Assembly (NCBI GenBank): GCA_045615885.1
Contig: JAZLFR010000057.1
Span: forward strand, 1 to 64,000
Direction of reading: 5' to 3'
From: UBA1765 sp045615885
GTDB taxonomy: Bacteria > Fibrobacterota > Fibrobacteria > Fibrobacterales > Fibrobacteraceae
DNA length: 64,000 nucleotides
How positions within the stretch are numbered: the stretch's first letter is position 1; every line of letters begins with the position of its first letter. The notes under the pieces are model-generated. The model did not search any database and was not told the DNA's origin. It saw only the letters and a list, made by a program, of their open reading frames with translations. Position numbers and translations under genes: made by a program. Positions 52,438 through 60,834 of the stretch are shown here, one piece after another.

Positions 52438-54315
52438 ATGAAAAAAATTCTTACGGCAGCTTGTGCGCTTGCACTTGCAGCAACATCGTTTGCAACAATT
52501 CAGCCGACACGCGTTGGTCCTGTGAGCCAGTATGGTGCTTTGCAGGCAGGCAAGAACGGTGCTGGCGAAGGCCGCATTTATGGTAGCGTCGATGGCGTTG
52601 CCGATGGCAAGGAAGTTCAGGTTCGCGGCATGAGCCTTACCTGGAGTATGTACTGGCCAAACGGCAGCAGCTTTTATGGCCCCACATTCATCGACACGCT
52701 CGTTGGCGGCTGGAACGTAGAACTCATCCGTAGCGCAATGGGTGTAGTTCCGCCTTGGGGCCACGGTGGTTACATGACTCGCCCTGCATACTTTGAATCG
52801 CAAATGGATAGCGTTGTGCAGGCAGCAATCCGCAACGACGTTTACGTTTTGGTTGACTGGCACAGTGAAGGCGGTTATTTCAATTGCGTTCATCCGGGCC
52901 AAAAGCCGGCTCAATCCTGGATGGAATTCAACGACAATGAAACGTGCTTTAGTGCAGCCGATGCTGCAAAGTTCTTTGGCCGCATGGCAGAACGATACGG
53001 CAAATATCCGCACGTGATTTTTGAAATCTACAACGAACCTGTCGCAGAAACCTGGGCAGACCTCAAGACTTACGCAGATACCGTTGTAGCTGCGATCCGT
53101 AAGCATTCCGACAACTTGATTGTCGTTGGTACTCCACAATGGTCATCGCAGGCTGGCGATGCTGTTGCAAATCCGATTGATGACAAGAACGTTGCCTACA
53201 CATATCACTTTTATGCAGACATTCACACAACCAAAAGTCATATCGAAAGTTCTAACAAGGCAATGGCGGCTGGCCTGAGCGTATTTGTAACGGAATGGGG
53301 CGGCATTGATCAAATCTTTAGCAATGCAACGCACAAGACTCAGCTCGAAGAATTCCTTGCATGGACAAGTGAAAAGAAACTCTCCATGGCAAAGTGGGAT
53401 GTCGAAAAGCCTTTCCTTGAAAACAACGATGTTGACAATTACATTAAGGCAAACATTTTGCCGGCAAAGACAACTTATACAAAGAATCTGGAATGGGAAA
53501 AGAGCATTGGCGACAAGTTGCCTGGCCTCGTTACCTATAGCGATGTAAAGGAAATTGCTGGTTCCTGGAACTTGTTCGGTGACGATACTGAAGCCGACCC
53601 TAAGGGTAATAAAGGAACTTCTACTTACGAAGACAATTCTGCTGATGGTGTCGCAAAGTTTGATAATATCAAGCTTGATGCTGCAAGCCCGTTTGAATAT
53701 TCTCCGTATGTCAAGGCCGATTACAAGTTCTCTGGCGATATTTCAAAGTGCAAAATGATTCAGTACAGCTACAAGGGCAGCAACCACGAATTCACCTTGT
53801 ATTACGACTGGATGGAATCTACTGAAAAATTTGGCGAAGGCGCATGGGATTTCCCGTTCGTTGAAATGCCGCTTGCAATGGACTGGGAAACTGTCAATGT
53901 GGATCTTGGCTGGATGATGAACAACAACTGGCAAAAGGCAATCCCGAATGTTGCTGTTCCGGAACTTGCTTCTGCATTCCGCTTTACGGTCATTGACGTT
54001 GCCTATAATCCTTCGCTTTGGATTAAGGATGTAAAGTGCGTAGAACGCGTAGAAGGTTATGAACCTGTCAAAATTGAAATTCCGACAGCAATTCAAAATG
54101 CAGGACTCGTGCCAAGCTTCCGCGTGAATGTTCAGAACCGTATGATTGTTGCCGCAGGCGTGCAAAACGGAAGTAAGTACATGCTCACGAATATGCTTGG
54201 TCAAAAGATTTTTACTGGCCGAGTTTCTGGCAACAGCCTCGTGTTGAACGCTCCTATGGCTGGCAACTACATTTTGCGTGTTGGTAATAACGCAAGCCAT
54301 GTTGTTGTGAAGTAA
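52438..54315 (+). CDS. Secreted GH5 cellulase with CBM11-like and C-terminal sorting-type domains
   Basis: A 625-residue secreted enzyme. Signal peptide 1-19 (cut after SFA). The GH5 domain spans about 25-345 with GMSLTWSMYWP, VLVDWHSEG, FEIYNEP (acid/base Glu 200), YTYHFYA and VTEWG (nucleophile Glu 286). Residues about 365-540 have the beta-rich pattern of a CBM11-like module (EIAGSWNLFGDDTEAD, then SLWIKDVKCVER). The last 75 residues have the layout of a type IX-like C-terminal domain: VQNRMIVAAGVQNGSKYMLTN, then GNYILRVGNNASHVVVK. AGAGGATTG precedes the ATG at 52438. It ends the regulator-lipoprotein-cellulase operon. Confidence 0.93.
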   Translation: MKKILTAACALALAATSFATIQPTRVGPVSQYGALQAGKNGAGEGRIYGSVDGVADGKEVQVRGMSLTWSMYWPNGSSFYGPTFIDTLVGGWNVELIRSAMGVVPPWGHGGYMTRPAYFESQMDSVVQAAIRNDVYVLVDWHSEGGYFNCVHPGQKPAQSWMEFNDNETCFSAADAAKFFGRMAERYGKYPHVIFEIYNEPVAETWADLKTYADTVVAAIRKHSDNLIVVGTPQWSSQAGDAVANPIDDKNVAYTYHFYADIHTTKSHIESSNKAMAAGLSVFVTEWGGIDQIFSNATHKTQLEEFLAWTSEKKLSMAKWDVEKPFLENNDVDNYIKANILPAKTTYTKNLEWEKSIGDKLPGLVTYSDVKEIAGSWNLFGDDTEADPKGNKGTSTYEDNSADGVAKFDNIKLDAASPFEYSPYVKADYKFSGDISKCKMIQYSYKGSNHEFTLYYDWMESTEKFGEGAWDFPFVEMPLAMDWETVNVDLGWMMNNNWQKAIPNVAVPELASAFRFTVIDVAYNPSLWIKDVKCVERVEGYEPVKIEIPTAIQNAGLVPSFRVNVQNRMIVAAGVQNGSKYMLTNMLGQKIFTGRVSGNSLVLNAPMAGNYILRVGNNASHVVVK

Positions 54316-54333
54316 GCTTGTTCAAATTCAACA

Positions 54334-54364
54334 AAAAAAGCTTCCCTTTTGGGAAGCTTTTTTG
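54334..54364 (+). terminator. Terminator of the GH5 operon
   Basis: Perfect stem AAAAAGCTTCCC/GGGAAGCTTTTT with a TTTT loop and T-run. Its sequence and its 3' neighbour GCTTTTTAGGCAATG are shared with the terminator beside the intact Rpn gene at 36.65 kb. Confidence 0.9.
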
Positions 54365-54381
54365 CTTTTTAGGCAATGTTT

Positions 54382-54800
54382 TTATAATGCCTTGATTTCT
54401 TCTGGCGTGAGGCCTGTGGAGGCTTCGATGATCTCGATTGAGACGCCTCGATCACGGAAAGCCTTGGCAAGTTCCCGGTTCTTGGAATCGGCACCTTCGG
54501 CACGGCCTTTCTTATACCGAATGTCAAGCTCTTGCTCCAGAGTCATGTAAGCCTTCCTTGTAATAGGGTCTCTGCGATAGCGTTCTACAAGTTCGTGAAT
54601 CCGTTTCATCTTTGCCGATTCGTGCTTCTGCGTGGCAAAATACTGCATGTACTCGCGAGTGGATTCATCCTTGATATCGCTGTACCTTTTAAAAACATAA
54701 AAATTTGCAAGGCGAGAGAAGCGACAAAATTTATTTTGGCATTTCCGAGCCGCAGCAACTTTGGAGCGAAGCTCAAAAGTTTTTATAGCATAAGTCGCCC
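54382..54800 (-). pseudogene. Broken second copy of the Rpn-family gene
   Basis: The bases 54382-54706 match the 3' half of the Rpn gene at 36.7 kb at nearly every position, but carry four extra codons (RYKKGRAEGADSKNREL against RYKKGLSDKNKEL). At 54707-54779 there is a 73-base insertion, after which homology resumes for about 20 bases (TTTTATAGCATAAGTC) and then stops. The N-terminal 130 or so residues, with the nuclease core, are absent. An in-frame ATG leaves an 88-residue ORF with no catalytic residues. It is therefore a remnant of a paralogue and not a fresh duplicate. Confidence 0.85.
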
Positions 54801-54924
54801 TGTCAGCTACCCATTTTTAGCTTATGCTATGTTGTGAATCGCTTTCAGATTTTTCTAGTTTTAACTAGGCAATTACAACGCGGCTTGTGTGTAAAAATTG
54901 CGTGCACAAGTTGTGAAAACATTT

Positions 54925-54959
54925 AGGGTGGCACTTTCGCGGTGTCGCCCTCTTTTTTT
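54925..54959 (+). terminator. Orphan plus-strand terminator
   Basis: Arms AGGGTGGCAC and GTGTCGCCCT (two G-T pairs) with a T7 run. No plus-strand gene precedes it within 500 bases after the GH5 terminator, so it may end a small transcript from 54.8-54.92 kb or be left from a lost gene. Confidence 0.7.
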
Positions 54960-54963
54960 AGAG

Positions 54964-54999
54964 ATCAAAAAATCCCGATGATTCTCGCAGAACCTTCGG
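54964..54999 (-). terminator. Minus-strand terminator downstream of the UDG-like gene
   Basis: On the minus strand CCCGAAGG-TTCT-GCG-AGAA-TCATCGGG then TTTTTT. It lies 265 bases beyond the UDG-like gene, with the ATPase scar between. It faces the plus-strand terminator at 54925. Confidence 0.8.
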
Positions 55000-55045
55000 G
55001 AATTTTATCTATGTTGTTCCAATTTTTCGAGATCATTTTTCAACG

Positions 55046-55201
55046 AAATACGGAAAATTCGTAAACTTTCCGTATTTCGTTTAAATTTAACTTTACGACG
55101 CATGCCGACAATGGAGTTCGCATCACATGAACCGCGAAATAATATTGGCCTAAAAAATTGACCAATTTCACACCAAATTGGCCTAAAAAATAGGCCAATT
55201 T
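55046..55201 (-). pseudogene. Collapsed ATPase cassette with both palindromic flanks
   Basis: Both flanks of the ATPase gene at 48.9-50.2 kb are kept: the paired 27-base palindromes at 55142-55168 and 55175-55201 (AAATTGGCC-TAAAAAATA-GGCCAATTT form) and the 3' palindrome AAATACGGAAA/TTTCCGTATTTC at 55046-55077. Between them only about 60 bases remain. On the minus strand they include NSIVGMRR, matching the Walker A start (TAIIGMRR) of the intact gene. So almost all of the ORF has been deleted internally while its borders survive. Confidence 0.75.
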
Positions 55202-55264
55202 TTCAACAAGAAAAAAAACACTACTGTTGAATATGCGCAGGATTGTAGCTGGATTGGATTTCAG

Positions 55265-56125
55265 TTATCTATTGAACAGCCCGCACTTTGGCAGATGAAC
55301 GTTCCATGTTTCTTTTTTGAGGGCGACGTTCGTGAGCATTTGGCGAGCATCGTGCAGGGCGACGCTTGGCGTGCCGGCAAAGGTGGCGGCGTTGCCTGCG
55401 AAGGTGCGAATGGATTTGTCGCGGCCAAAGATCTGGCGGAGTGCGATTTCACCGAACACGACGATTTTTGCAGGCCTAATGAGCGAGATTTCTTTTTCGA
55501 GCATTTGCCTGAGCGTTATGTCGAGCATTGCAGACGGGGCACGGTCCGTGAAGCGCTTGTACACATAGGTCATAGCGCACTTGCCTGCGTCAACCTGGAG
55601 CGCGGCAAACATTCTGAAGAGCATCTGGCCGACTGCGGATTGCATGAAGCTCGGGGCTCTGTCATCTGCGCGCGGGGAATCGAATACGAGCAGGACTTCC
55701 GGATTTTCGAGCATGCCTTCGGCGCCAATGAAGTTTGCACCCTGGTAAACGGTGTGCTTTGCAAGGCTAGCATTCAAGGCGGCAAGTGATGTTGCGCTAA
55801 GGAATTCCGTCGGGGTCGCTTCTTCGCGCGGGGCAAGGGCAGAGAGGTCGAGAGCGTCGGAACGGCCCCCACCGATGCCAGAAAGAATCTGCACGCGCGA
55901 TGCCGTATTCTGACGAGCAGCAACAATCGGGGTTGCCTGCGGCTGCAAAGTTTGCACGGTGCTGCGCGGCGCCGGTTGCTGCATGGTCTGCGTTGCCTGC
56001 ACGGGAGCTGCCGCCGGGCGTTTTTTGAGGAGCGCGACACTCCACGGTTCTTCAAAGAAGACTTCGTCTTCGCCTAGTTCCGCTTGAGCTTCCAGGTAGT
56101 TGAGCACCTCAGAATAATCGGCCAT
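55265..56125 (-). CDS. Uracil-DNA glycosylase-like fold protein (divergent)
   Basis: A 286-residue cytoplasmic protein. Residues 35-105 are a Pro/Gln/Ala-rich linker. Residues about 135-285 have the layout of the family 4/5 uracil-DNA glycosylases: VLLVFDSPRADD where the GExPG motif belongs, RPAKIVVFGEIALRQIFG in the middle, and VALHDARQMLTNVALKKETWNVHL where HPSxLLRNPxLK-xxW belongs. The catalytic GExPG motif and the Fe-S cysteines are missing, so enzyme activity is doubtful. ATG at 56125, two bases after the coaBC stop, so it is co-transcribed with coaBC. Confidence 0.55.
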   Translation of the reverse strand: MADYSEVLNYLEAQAELGEDEVFFEEPWSVALLKKRPAAAPVQATQTMQQPAPRSTVQTLQPQATPIVAARQNTASRVQILSGIGGGRSDALDLSALAPREEATPTEFLSATSLAALNASLAKHTVYQGANFIGAEGMLENPEVLLVFDSPRADDRAPSFMQSAVGQMLFRMFAALQVDAGKCAMTYVYKRFTDRAPSAMLDITLRQMLEKEISLIRPAKIVVFGEIALRQIFGRDKSIRTFAGNAATFAGTPSVALHDARQMLTNVALKKETWNVHLPKCGLFNR

Positions 56126-56126
56126 G

Positions 56127-57353
56127 CTATACTCCAAGCTTTTCGGCAACAAAGTTCACGACGCCAAGAGCCAAGTCGCGTTTTGCCCCGAATACAGGCT
56201 TTACGGCATGGTCGCCTTTTTTCACTAGCGAGAACGCCACGGAGTCTTTGCCGAAGCCACCTTCGCGTGTGTCACCGGCCTTCATTACAGGCGTGTTGAG
56301 CACGAGCAGGTCTGCCCCGCTCTTTTGCAGTTTTTCGTCGGCGTGGTGTTCCACATCTGCCGTTTCGAGGGCAAAGCCAACAATGACCTGGCCCTGCCTA
56401 GTTTTGCCTTCGTTGCGGGCGGCAACGGAGTCGCGCAAAATGTTCGGGTTCGGCGTGAGTTCAATGGTGAGCTGGCTTCTGCTGTCTTTGATTTTTTCGT
56501 CTGCCGGGTTTGCCGGGCGGTAATCGGCGACAGCGGCGCAATGCACGAGCGCATCAAAATTTTTGGAAAGGGAGAGCACGGTGTCGTGCATTTGCACAGC
56601 GCTACGAACGCGCACGGTCTGCACGCCAGCCGGCGGAACGGCTTCCATAGGGCCGGCTACGAGCGTCACGTCAAAACCCGCGTTCAAAAATTCCTGGGCA
56701 AGGGCGACTCCGGTTTTTCCGCTGGAGCAGTTCGTAATGTAGCGCACCGGGTCGATCGGCTCTTCCGTGCGGCCGACAGTTATCAAAACATTTTTGCCGT
56801 TCTTTGGCTTGGCTTCGGCACTTGCCTTGAGGGCATCTACGATTTCTTGTGGTTCAAGCATGCGGCCCTTACCGACTTCGCCACAGGCAAGTTCGCCTGC
56901 AGGGCTCTGCAAAATGTGTACGCCAAAACCTTCGAGCGTTTTCAAATTTTTTTGCACCGCCGGGGAATCGAACATGGTGCAGTTCATAGCCGGGGCAATC
57001 CACTTTTCACCAGCGCAAGCCATAAAGCAGAGCGACACAGGTTCGTCGGCAATGCCGTTTGCCATTCTGCCAATTGTATTTGCTGAACACGGAGCTACAA
57101 GGAACAAGTCTGCCCAACGGGGGAAATCAATATGCTGAAAAGGACGAGCTTCTACAGCGCCGTTTTCAGTATACACAGGGCATTTAGAAAGAGATGCAAA
57201 TGTAAGCGGCTGAACAAACTTTGTAGCCGAAGGGGTCATCGCGACTCTAACTTCAGCACCTTCACGCTGTAAAAGTCTTAAAAGCTCAGCAGCCTTATAC
57301 GCCGCAATACCGCCCGTAACACCGAGCAAAATATGTTTGCCATTCAAATTCAT
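56127..57353 (-). CDS. coaBC: Bifunctional phosphopantothenoylcysteine decarboxylase/phosphopantothenate-cysteine ligase
   Basis: A 408-residue bifunctional enzyme of CoA synthesis. The N-terminal CoaC flavoprotein domain (1-180) has GVTGGIAAYKAAELLR, FQHIDFPRWAD with the catalytic His near 74, APCSANTIG, APAMNCTMF and the Cys-containing GELACGEVGKGRM flap. The C-terminal CoaB domain has VGRTEEPIDPVRYITNCSSGKTG, AVADYRPA and GFALET. It is followed at once by the UDG-like gene. Confidence 0.95.
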   Translation of the reverse strand: MNLNGKHILLGVTGGIAAYKAAELLRLLQREGAEVRVAMTPSATKFVQPLTFASLSKCPVYTENGAVEARPFQHIDFPRWADLFLVAPCSANTIGRMANGIADEPVSLCFMACAGEKWIAPAMNCTMFDSPAVQKNLKTLEGFGVHILQSPAGELACGEVGKGRMLEPQEIVDALKASAEAKPKNGKNVLITVGRTEEPIDPVRYITNCSSGKTGVALAQEFLNAGFDVTLVAGPMEAVPPAGVQTVRVRSAVQMHDTVLSLSKNFDALVHCAAVADYRPANPADEKIKDSRSQLTIELTPNPNILRDSVAARNEGKTRQGQVIVGFALETADVEHHADEKLQKSGADLLVLNTPVMKAGDTREGGFGKDSVAFSLVKKGDHAVKPVFGAKRDLALGVVNFVAEKLGV

Positions 57354-57456
57354 AAAAACAAATGTAGAAACAATTCTTGATAATGATTCATAAGTAACGA
57401 ATAATGAACGGCGATTAGAGAATTATAAACAGTGATTCCGGAGCTTTTTATGACAA

Positions 57457-57494
57457 AAAATAGAGACTTGCGAAATTCACAAATCTCTATTTTA
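57457..57494 (-). terminator. Terminator of the pectate lyase gene
   Basis: Stem AAAATAGAGA/TCTCTATTTT with a short inner TTG/CAA pair, followed by T-rich sequence on both strands, 16 bases after the pectate lyase stop. Confidence 0.7.
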
Positions 57495-57510
57495 CTACAA
57501 AGTAATATTC

Positions 57511-60500
57511 TTATTTTTGAACTTTTATAGTTTTATTAAAGCGTGAGTTCTGCATTGTGCCACGGATATTCACAATGTAAAGACCTCTACCATAGTTTTG
57601 CAAGTTTACAATTGCAGAGCCATCGCCTACAACAGACTTAGACTGCATCAAATTCTTGCCACTTAAATCAGTCACAATGATTTTTGCATTATTCGGTATT
57701 CCACTCAAGTATACGATTCCATTCGAAACCATCGCATTGAATTTTGCGAATTTATTCAAACCAATCGCATCCGGATTTTCAGGGTCTTCTGGATTATCTG
57801 AAGGTATTTCCGCAGTACTATCCGTTACCGTAATTACGCCACTCTTAGAATATGCTTCACCAATTCCACCAACGGTCGTGACTGTAAAAGCGTAATCACC
57901 AGCTGTCGCGACAACAATGCCCGAAATGGAAATTTTCTTTTCAGCATTATCTATGTTGAAATCGATACCATCCGGAAGACCAGTGATTTCAACAGTTTCT
58001 GCGTTTTCCCATGTGTAGCAGAAGTCTACAATTGGACTACCCTTTTCTACGATCTGCTTAGAAGAACCTGCACCGCACTTTGCAATAGTAGCGGTTTTCA
58101 CTACAGGTTCTGTTGCAGCCAGTTTCTGCGTAACACCAATCTTACGGGAATAGGTATCGCCTGCATTATCCTTCAGGGTAAAGGTGATGTAGCCAACACC
58201 AGCAAAAGTGTCAGATAGTTTCACCGTCATCTTGGAGCCGCTTACTGTTGCGGTTACGCCAGCGGGAATCCCGGAAAGAGTATAGGTTCCGCCGTCATAG
58301 CCCTTGGTGTACTGCGAAAGATCGATGGTCTGGGTTTCGTTTTTTTCGAAAGTGAAATTGGCGCGAGCGAGCCATTCCAAATAGCGTTCCAGTTCAGTCC
58401 AGCCATCTCCAAGCCGGTCCTTGTTGGCGTCGCTAAAATCACCGCTTTTAGAAGCCGCGTTCAGACCGTACATATTTTCCCACCAGTCCGGAAGGCCGTC
58501 AGCATCGGAGTCGTAATCATTTGCCATGCTTACGCTAGGATAATTTTCGAGACCGCCCACGTCGCTTTCGCGGTCAGGAATGCCGGGCTTCTTGCCTACA
58601 GAACCTGTGTACTTGTAAGTGCCGGTCTTGACTTCGTTAATCATGCGGGCATCGTGATCGTCAATGACAGTGCGGTTCAGGCCCACATCGCTTAGAACAT
58701 CCTTATAGGCAGCCTTTGCGCTCTGGATTGTGGCGTAGGAATCAAAGTAAGGCTTGTTGACGAACACTGTCCAGTTCAGCACCTGCTTATCGTACTTCTG
58801 GTATTCGCGGCCGCAGTTGTCGTTAGTGCCATCGCATGTGAAGGAGCCGTTAGCAGCCTGCAGCACATTGTTATGGTAGTAGTATTCCTGGGTGCCGCCG
58901 CCGGTACCTTCCAGCTGGGCACGTAGCGTGTAGCCGTGCAATGTAGTGGCAGCACCTTCCTTATAGTAATTGCCAACGAAGTTCACATTGTGGGCGCCGC
59001 CGTCGGTTACGCGGTCCACCCAGTTGTAAACCACATTGTTGAAAATGTCCAGCTTGCCGGCGTAATTTCCTGCGGCATCCAGGCCACCGCCCATGCTCCA
59101 GTTGCGGCCATCATTATGAGCCAGCAGGTTGTGATGGAAACTGCCGACGTCGCCCCCGATGGTCGCGGCGTACCCGTGGGCCGTACCTGCGGGATAATTG
59201 GGGTGGCCCGCAATATTCAGCGCTTCTGAAATGAGGGTTCGTTGTAGTGTGATGTTCTTTGCCCCACGGCTGCTGAACGCTTCGTCGGTAGTCCAGCTGA
59301 TAGAAGAATGGTCAATAATGCTATGGTTTGCACCAGTAATTCCCATGCCGTCAAGGCCGCGGTTCTGTTCTTCAGCGGTAGCGGCATATCCGCGACGCAC
59401 TCGCATAAAGCGGACAACGCAATCGTTACCGGTAATACCGAAGGGAGCGCCTGTAATGGTAATGCCCTTGCCGGGTGCCGTCTGGCCTGCTACAGTCACA
59501 TAGTTACTGCTAAGCACCAGCCGGGATTTGAGATTGATAACACCAGCCACCTTGAAAACGATGGTGCGGGGGCCAATATCATTGGTAATAGCTTCACGGA
59601 AGGAACCTGCGCCAGAATCGTTCAAGTTGGTAACGTAAACCACCTTGCCGCCGCGGCCACCTACAGCGTTACGGCCATAACCTTCGGCACCATCAAAAGC
59701 CACACGGCCAATACGGAAACGCCACACGTCACCTTTAGTTACAACACCGTTTACATCCACTTCATCCACACGCCAGAAGTAAGTATTCAGCGGAGTTGCG
59801 CTAGAAATTTTATAAGTCGTTGCAGTCTGCTCGCCCTTAAATTCTGGAGATTGCAATCCTGCTGCAGCCACCGTCGCAGAATCTGTTCCAAAGTAAACTT
59901 GATGCTTCTGGGCGTTCTTTGCTGCAGTCCAGGCCAAAGTCAGTGCGCCGTTATTATGAGCTGCATGATCATCCAAATTGCTTGGAACAGGAGCACTTGC
60001 CTGAGAAGCGGTGTTCGCTACATTCAAGGCAAAGCCATTCAATGTCACATTGCGGAAAGTTGCATTAGAAATGCTAGGCACAAACTTCACTGTAGCTGTC
60101 CCTGCAGTGCCAACGGTAAAAGAAACGTAAGCAGTTGCAGCTTCTTCTGTAGAAAGTGCTCTATTCGATGGAGTAACGGTTGTGACCTTTGAACCATTCA
60201 CGTACACATCAATCTTGCTGTAAGTAAAGGCGGTGGGTGCGTCCACATTGTTTAAATAAGCAAGAAGCGTATGAGTTCCTGCACTCAAACCTGCAAAAGA
60301 AAGGCTAATTTCGCCGCCGGCGTTCCCTTCTTCAACAAAAATGCCATCACCAACAAGCTTTGCATAACTTGGAGCTTGTACAGCAGCCTTGTACCAGTTG
60401 GTCTTCAAGTTGGTACCGGCACTGCCCTTTGCGACCGTAATTTTCACACCACTAATAGTGGTATCTTTTGAGCTTACGCCGGTTACAACCCATGGAATAT

Positions 60501-60627
60501 AGTTTGCTTCTGAAACTTCACTTGTATTTCGGCCGCTTTGGTCAAAATCAACCTTTATTACCGGCGAACCCGCAAAAACATTTGCAGCAACACCAAAGGC
60601 AAACATAGGAACAAACATTTTTTTCAT
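57511..60627 (-). CDS. Large modular pectate lyase (PL1-like)
   Basis: A 1,038-residue secreted protein. Signal peptide 1-19 (cut after VFA). Residues about 20-200 are a galactose-binding-like sandwich (VIKVDFDQSG to TLNGFALNV). About 210-305 is a fibronectin III domain. About 310-660 is a right-handed beta-helix of the PL1 pectate lyase type: EGYGRNAVGGRGGKVVYVTN, then FREAITNDIGPRTIVFKVAG, VRFMRVRRG, and DHSSISWTTDEAFS. About 715-770 has Ca-binding DYDSDADGLPDWWE repeats. Two Ig-like modules follow, then a C-terminal sorting-type domain (YGRGLYIVNIRG, KTIKVQK). ATG at 60627. It is a single-gene unit. Substrate pectin is inferred from the family. Confidence 0.88.
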   Translation of the reverse strand: MKKMFVPMFAFGVAANVFAGSPVIKVDFDQSGRNTSEVSEANYIPWVVTGVSSKDTTISGVKITVAKGSAGTNLKTNWYKAAVQAPSYAKLVGDGIFVEEGNAGGEISLSFAGLSAGTHTLLAYLNNVDAPTAFTYSKIDVYVNGSKVTTVTPSNRALSTEEAATAYVSFTVGTAGTATVKFVPSISNATFRNVTLNGFALNVANTASQASAPVPSNLDDHAAHNNGALTLAWTAAKNAQKHQVYFGTDSATVAAAGLQSPEFKGEQTATTYKISSATPLNTYFWRVDEVDVNGVVTKGDVWRFRIGRVAFDGAEGYGRNAVGGRGGKVVYVTNLNDSGAGSFREAITNDIGPRTIVFKVAGVINLKSRLVLSSNYVTVAGQTAPGKGITITGAPFGITGNDCVVRFMRVRRGYAATAEEQNRGLDGMGITGANHSIIDHSSISWTTDEAFSSRGAKNITLQRTLISEALNIAGHPNYPAGTAHGYAATIGGDVGSFHHNLLAHNDGRNWSMGGGLDAAGNYAGKLDIFNNVVYNWVDRVTDGGAHNVNFVGNYYKEGAATTLHGYTLRAQLEGTGGGTQEYYYHNNVLQAANGSFTCDGTNDNCGREYQKYDKQVLNWTVFVNKPYFDSYATIQSAKAAYKDVLSDVGLNRTVIDDHDARMINEVKTGTYKYTGSVGKKPGIPDRESDVGGLENYPSVSMANDYDSDADGLPDWWENMYGLNAASKSGDFSDANKDRLGDGWTELERYLEWLARANFTFEKNETQTIDLSQYTKGYDGGTYTLSGIPAGVTATVSGSKMTVKLSDTFAGVGYITFTLKDNAGDTYSRKIGVTQKLAATEPVVKTATIAKCGAGSSKQIVEKGSPIVDFCYTWENAETVEITGLPDGIDFNIDNAEKKISISGIVVATAGDYAFTVTTVGGIGEAYSKSGVITVTDSTAEIPSDNPEDPENPDAIGLNKFAKFNAMVSNGIVYLSGIPNNAKIIVTDLSGKNLMQSKSVVGDGSAIVNLQNYGRGLYIVNIRGTMQNSRFNKTIKVQK

Positions 60628-60770
60628 ATAAAATCCCACTTTGGATTAACCCTGCATCAAAATCATTGCGCAAGATTTTTCAATTTTACGCACTATAAAT
60701 TATTTATAAAAAAGCAAATTGGGTATACTAAACATTCAAAAGGTGTTGTCAATAGACAACAGAAGCAAAT

Positions 60771-60806
60771 AAAAAACGCCGCCGCATTCAAATGCAGTGG
60801 CGTTTT
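60771..60806 (-). terminator. Terminator of the kinase operon
   Basis: On the minus strand AAAACGCCACTGCAT pairs with ATGCGGCGGCGTTTT, followed by TTATTTG. It lies 28 bases beyond the kinase gene. Confidence 0.85.
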
Positions 60807-60834
60807 CTCGAGCCTATAAACTATTAGACTACTA

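Noticed and set aside
36696..54800. The two Rpn copies as ends of one composite transposon spanning the CRISPR locus and cellulase operon
   Set aside because: Both copies lie in the same orientation, one is only a 3' half, they differ by four codons and an insertion, and no terminal inverted repeats or target duplications are visible.
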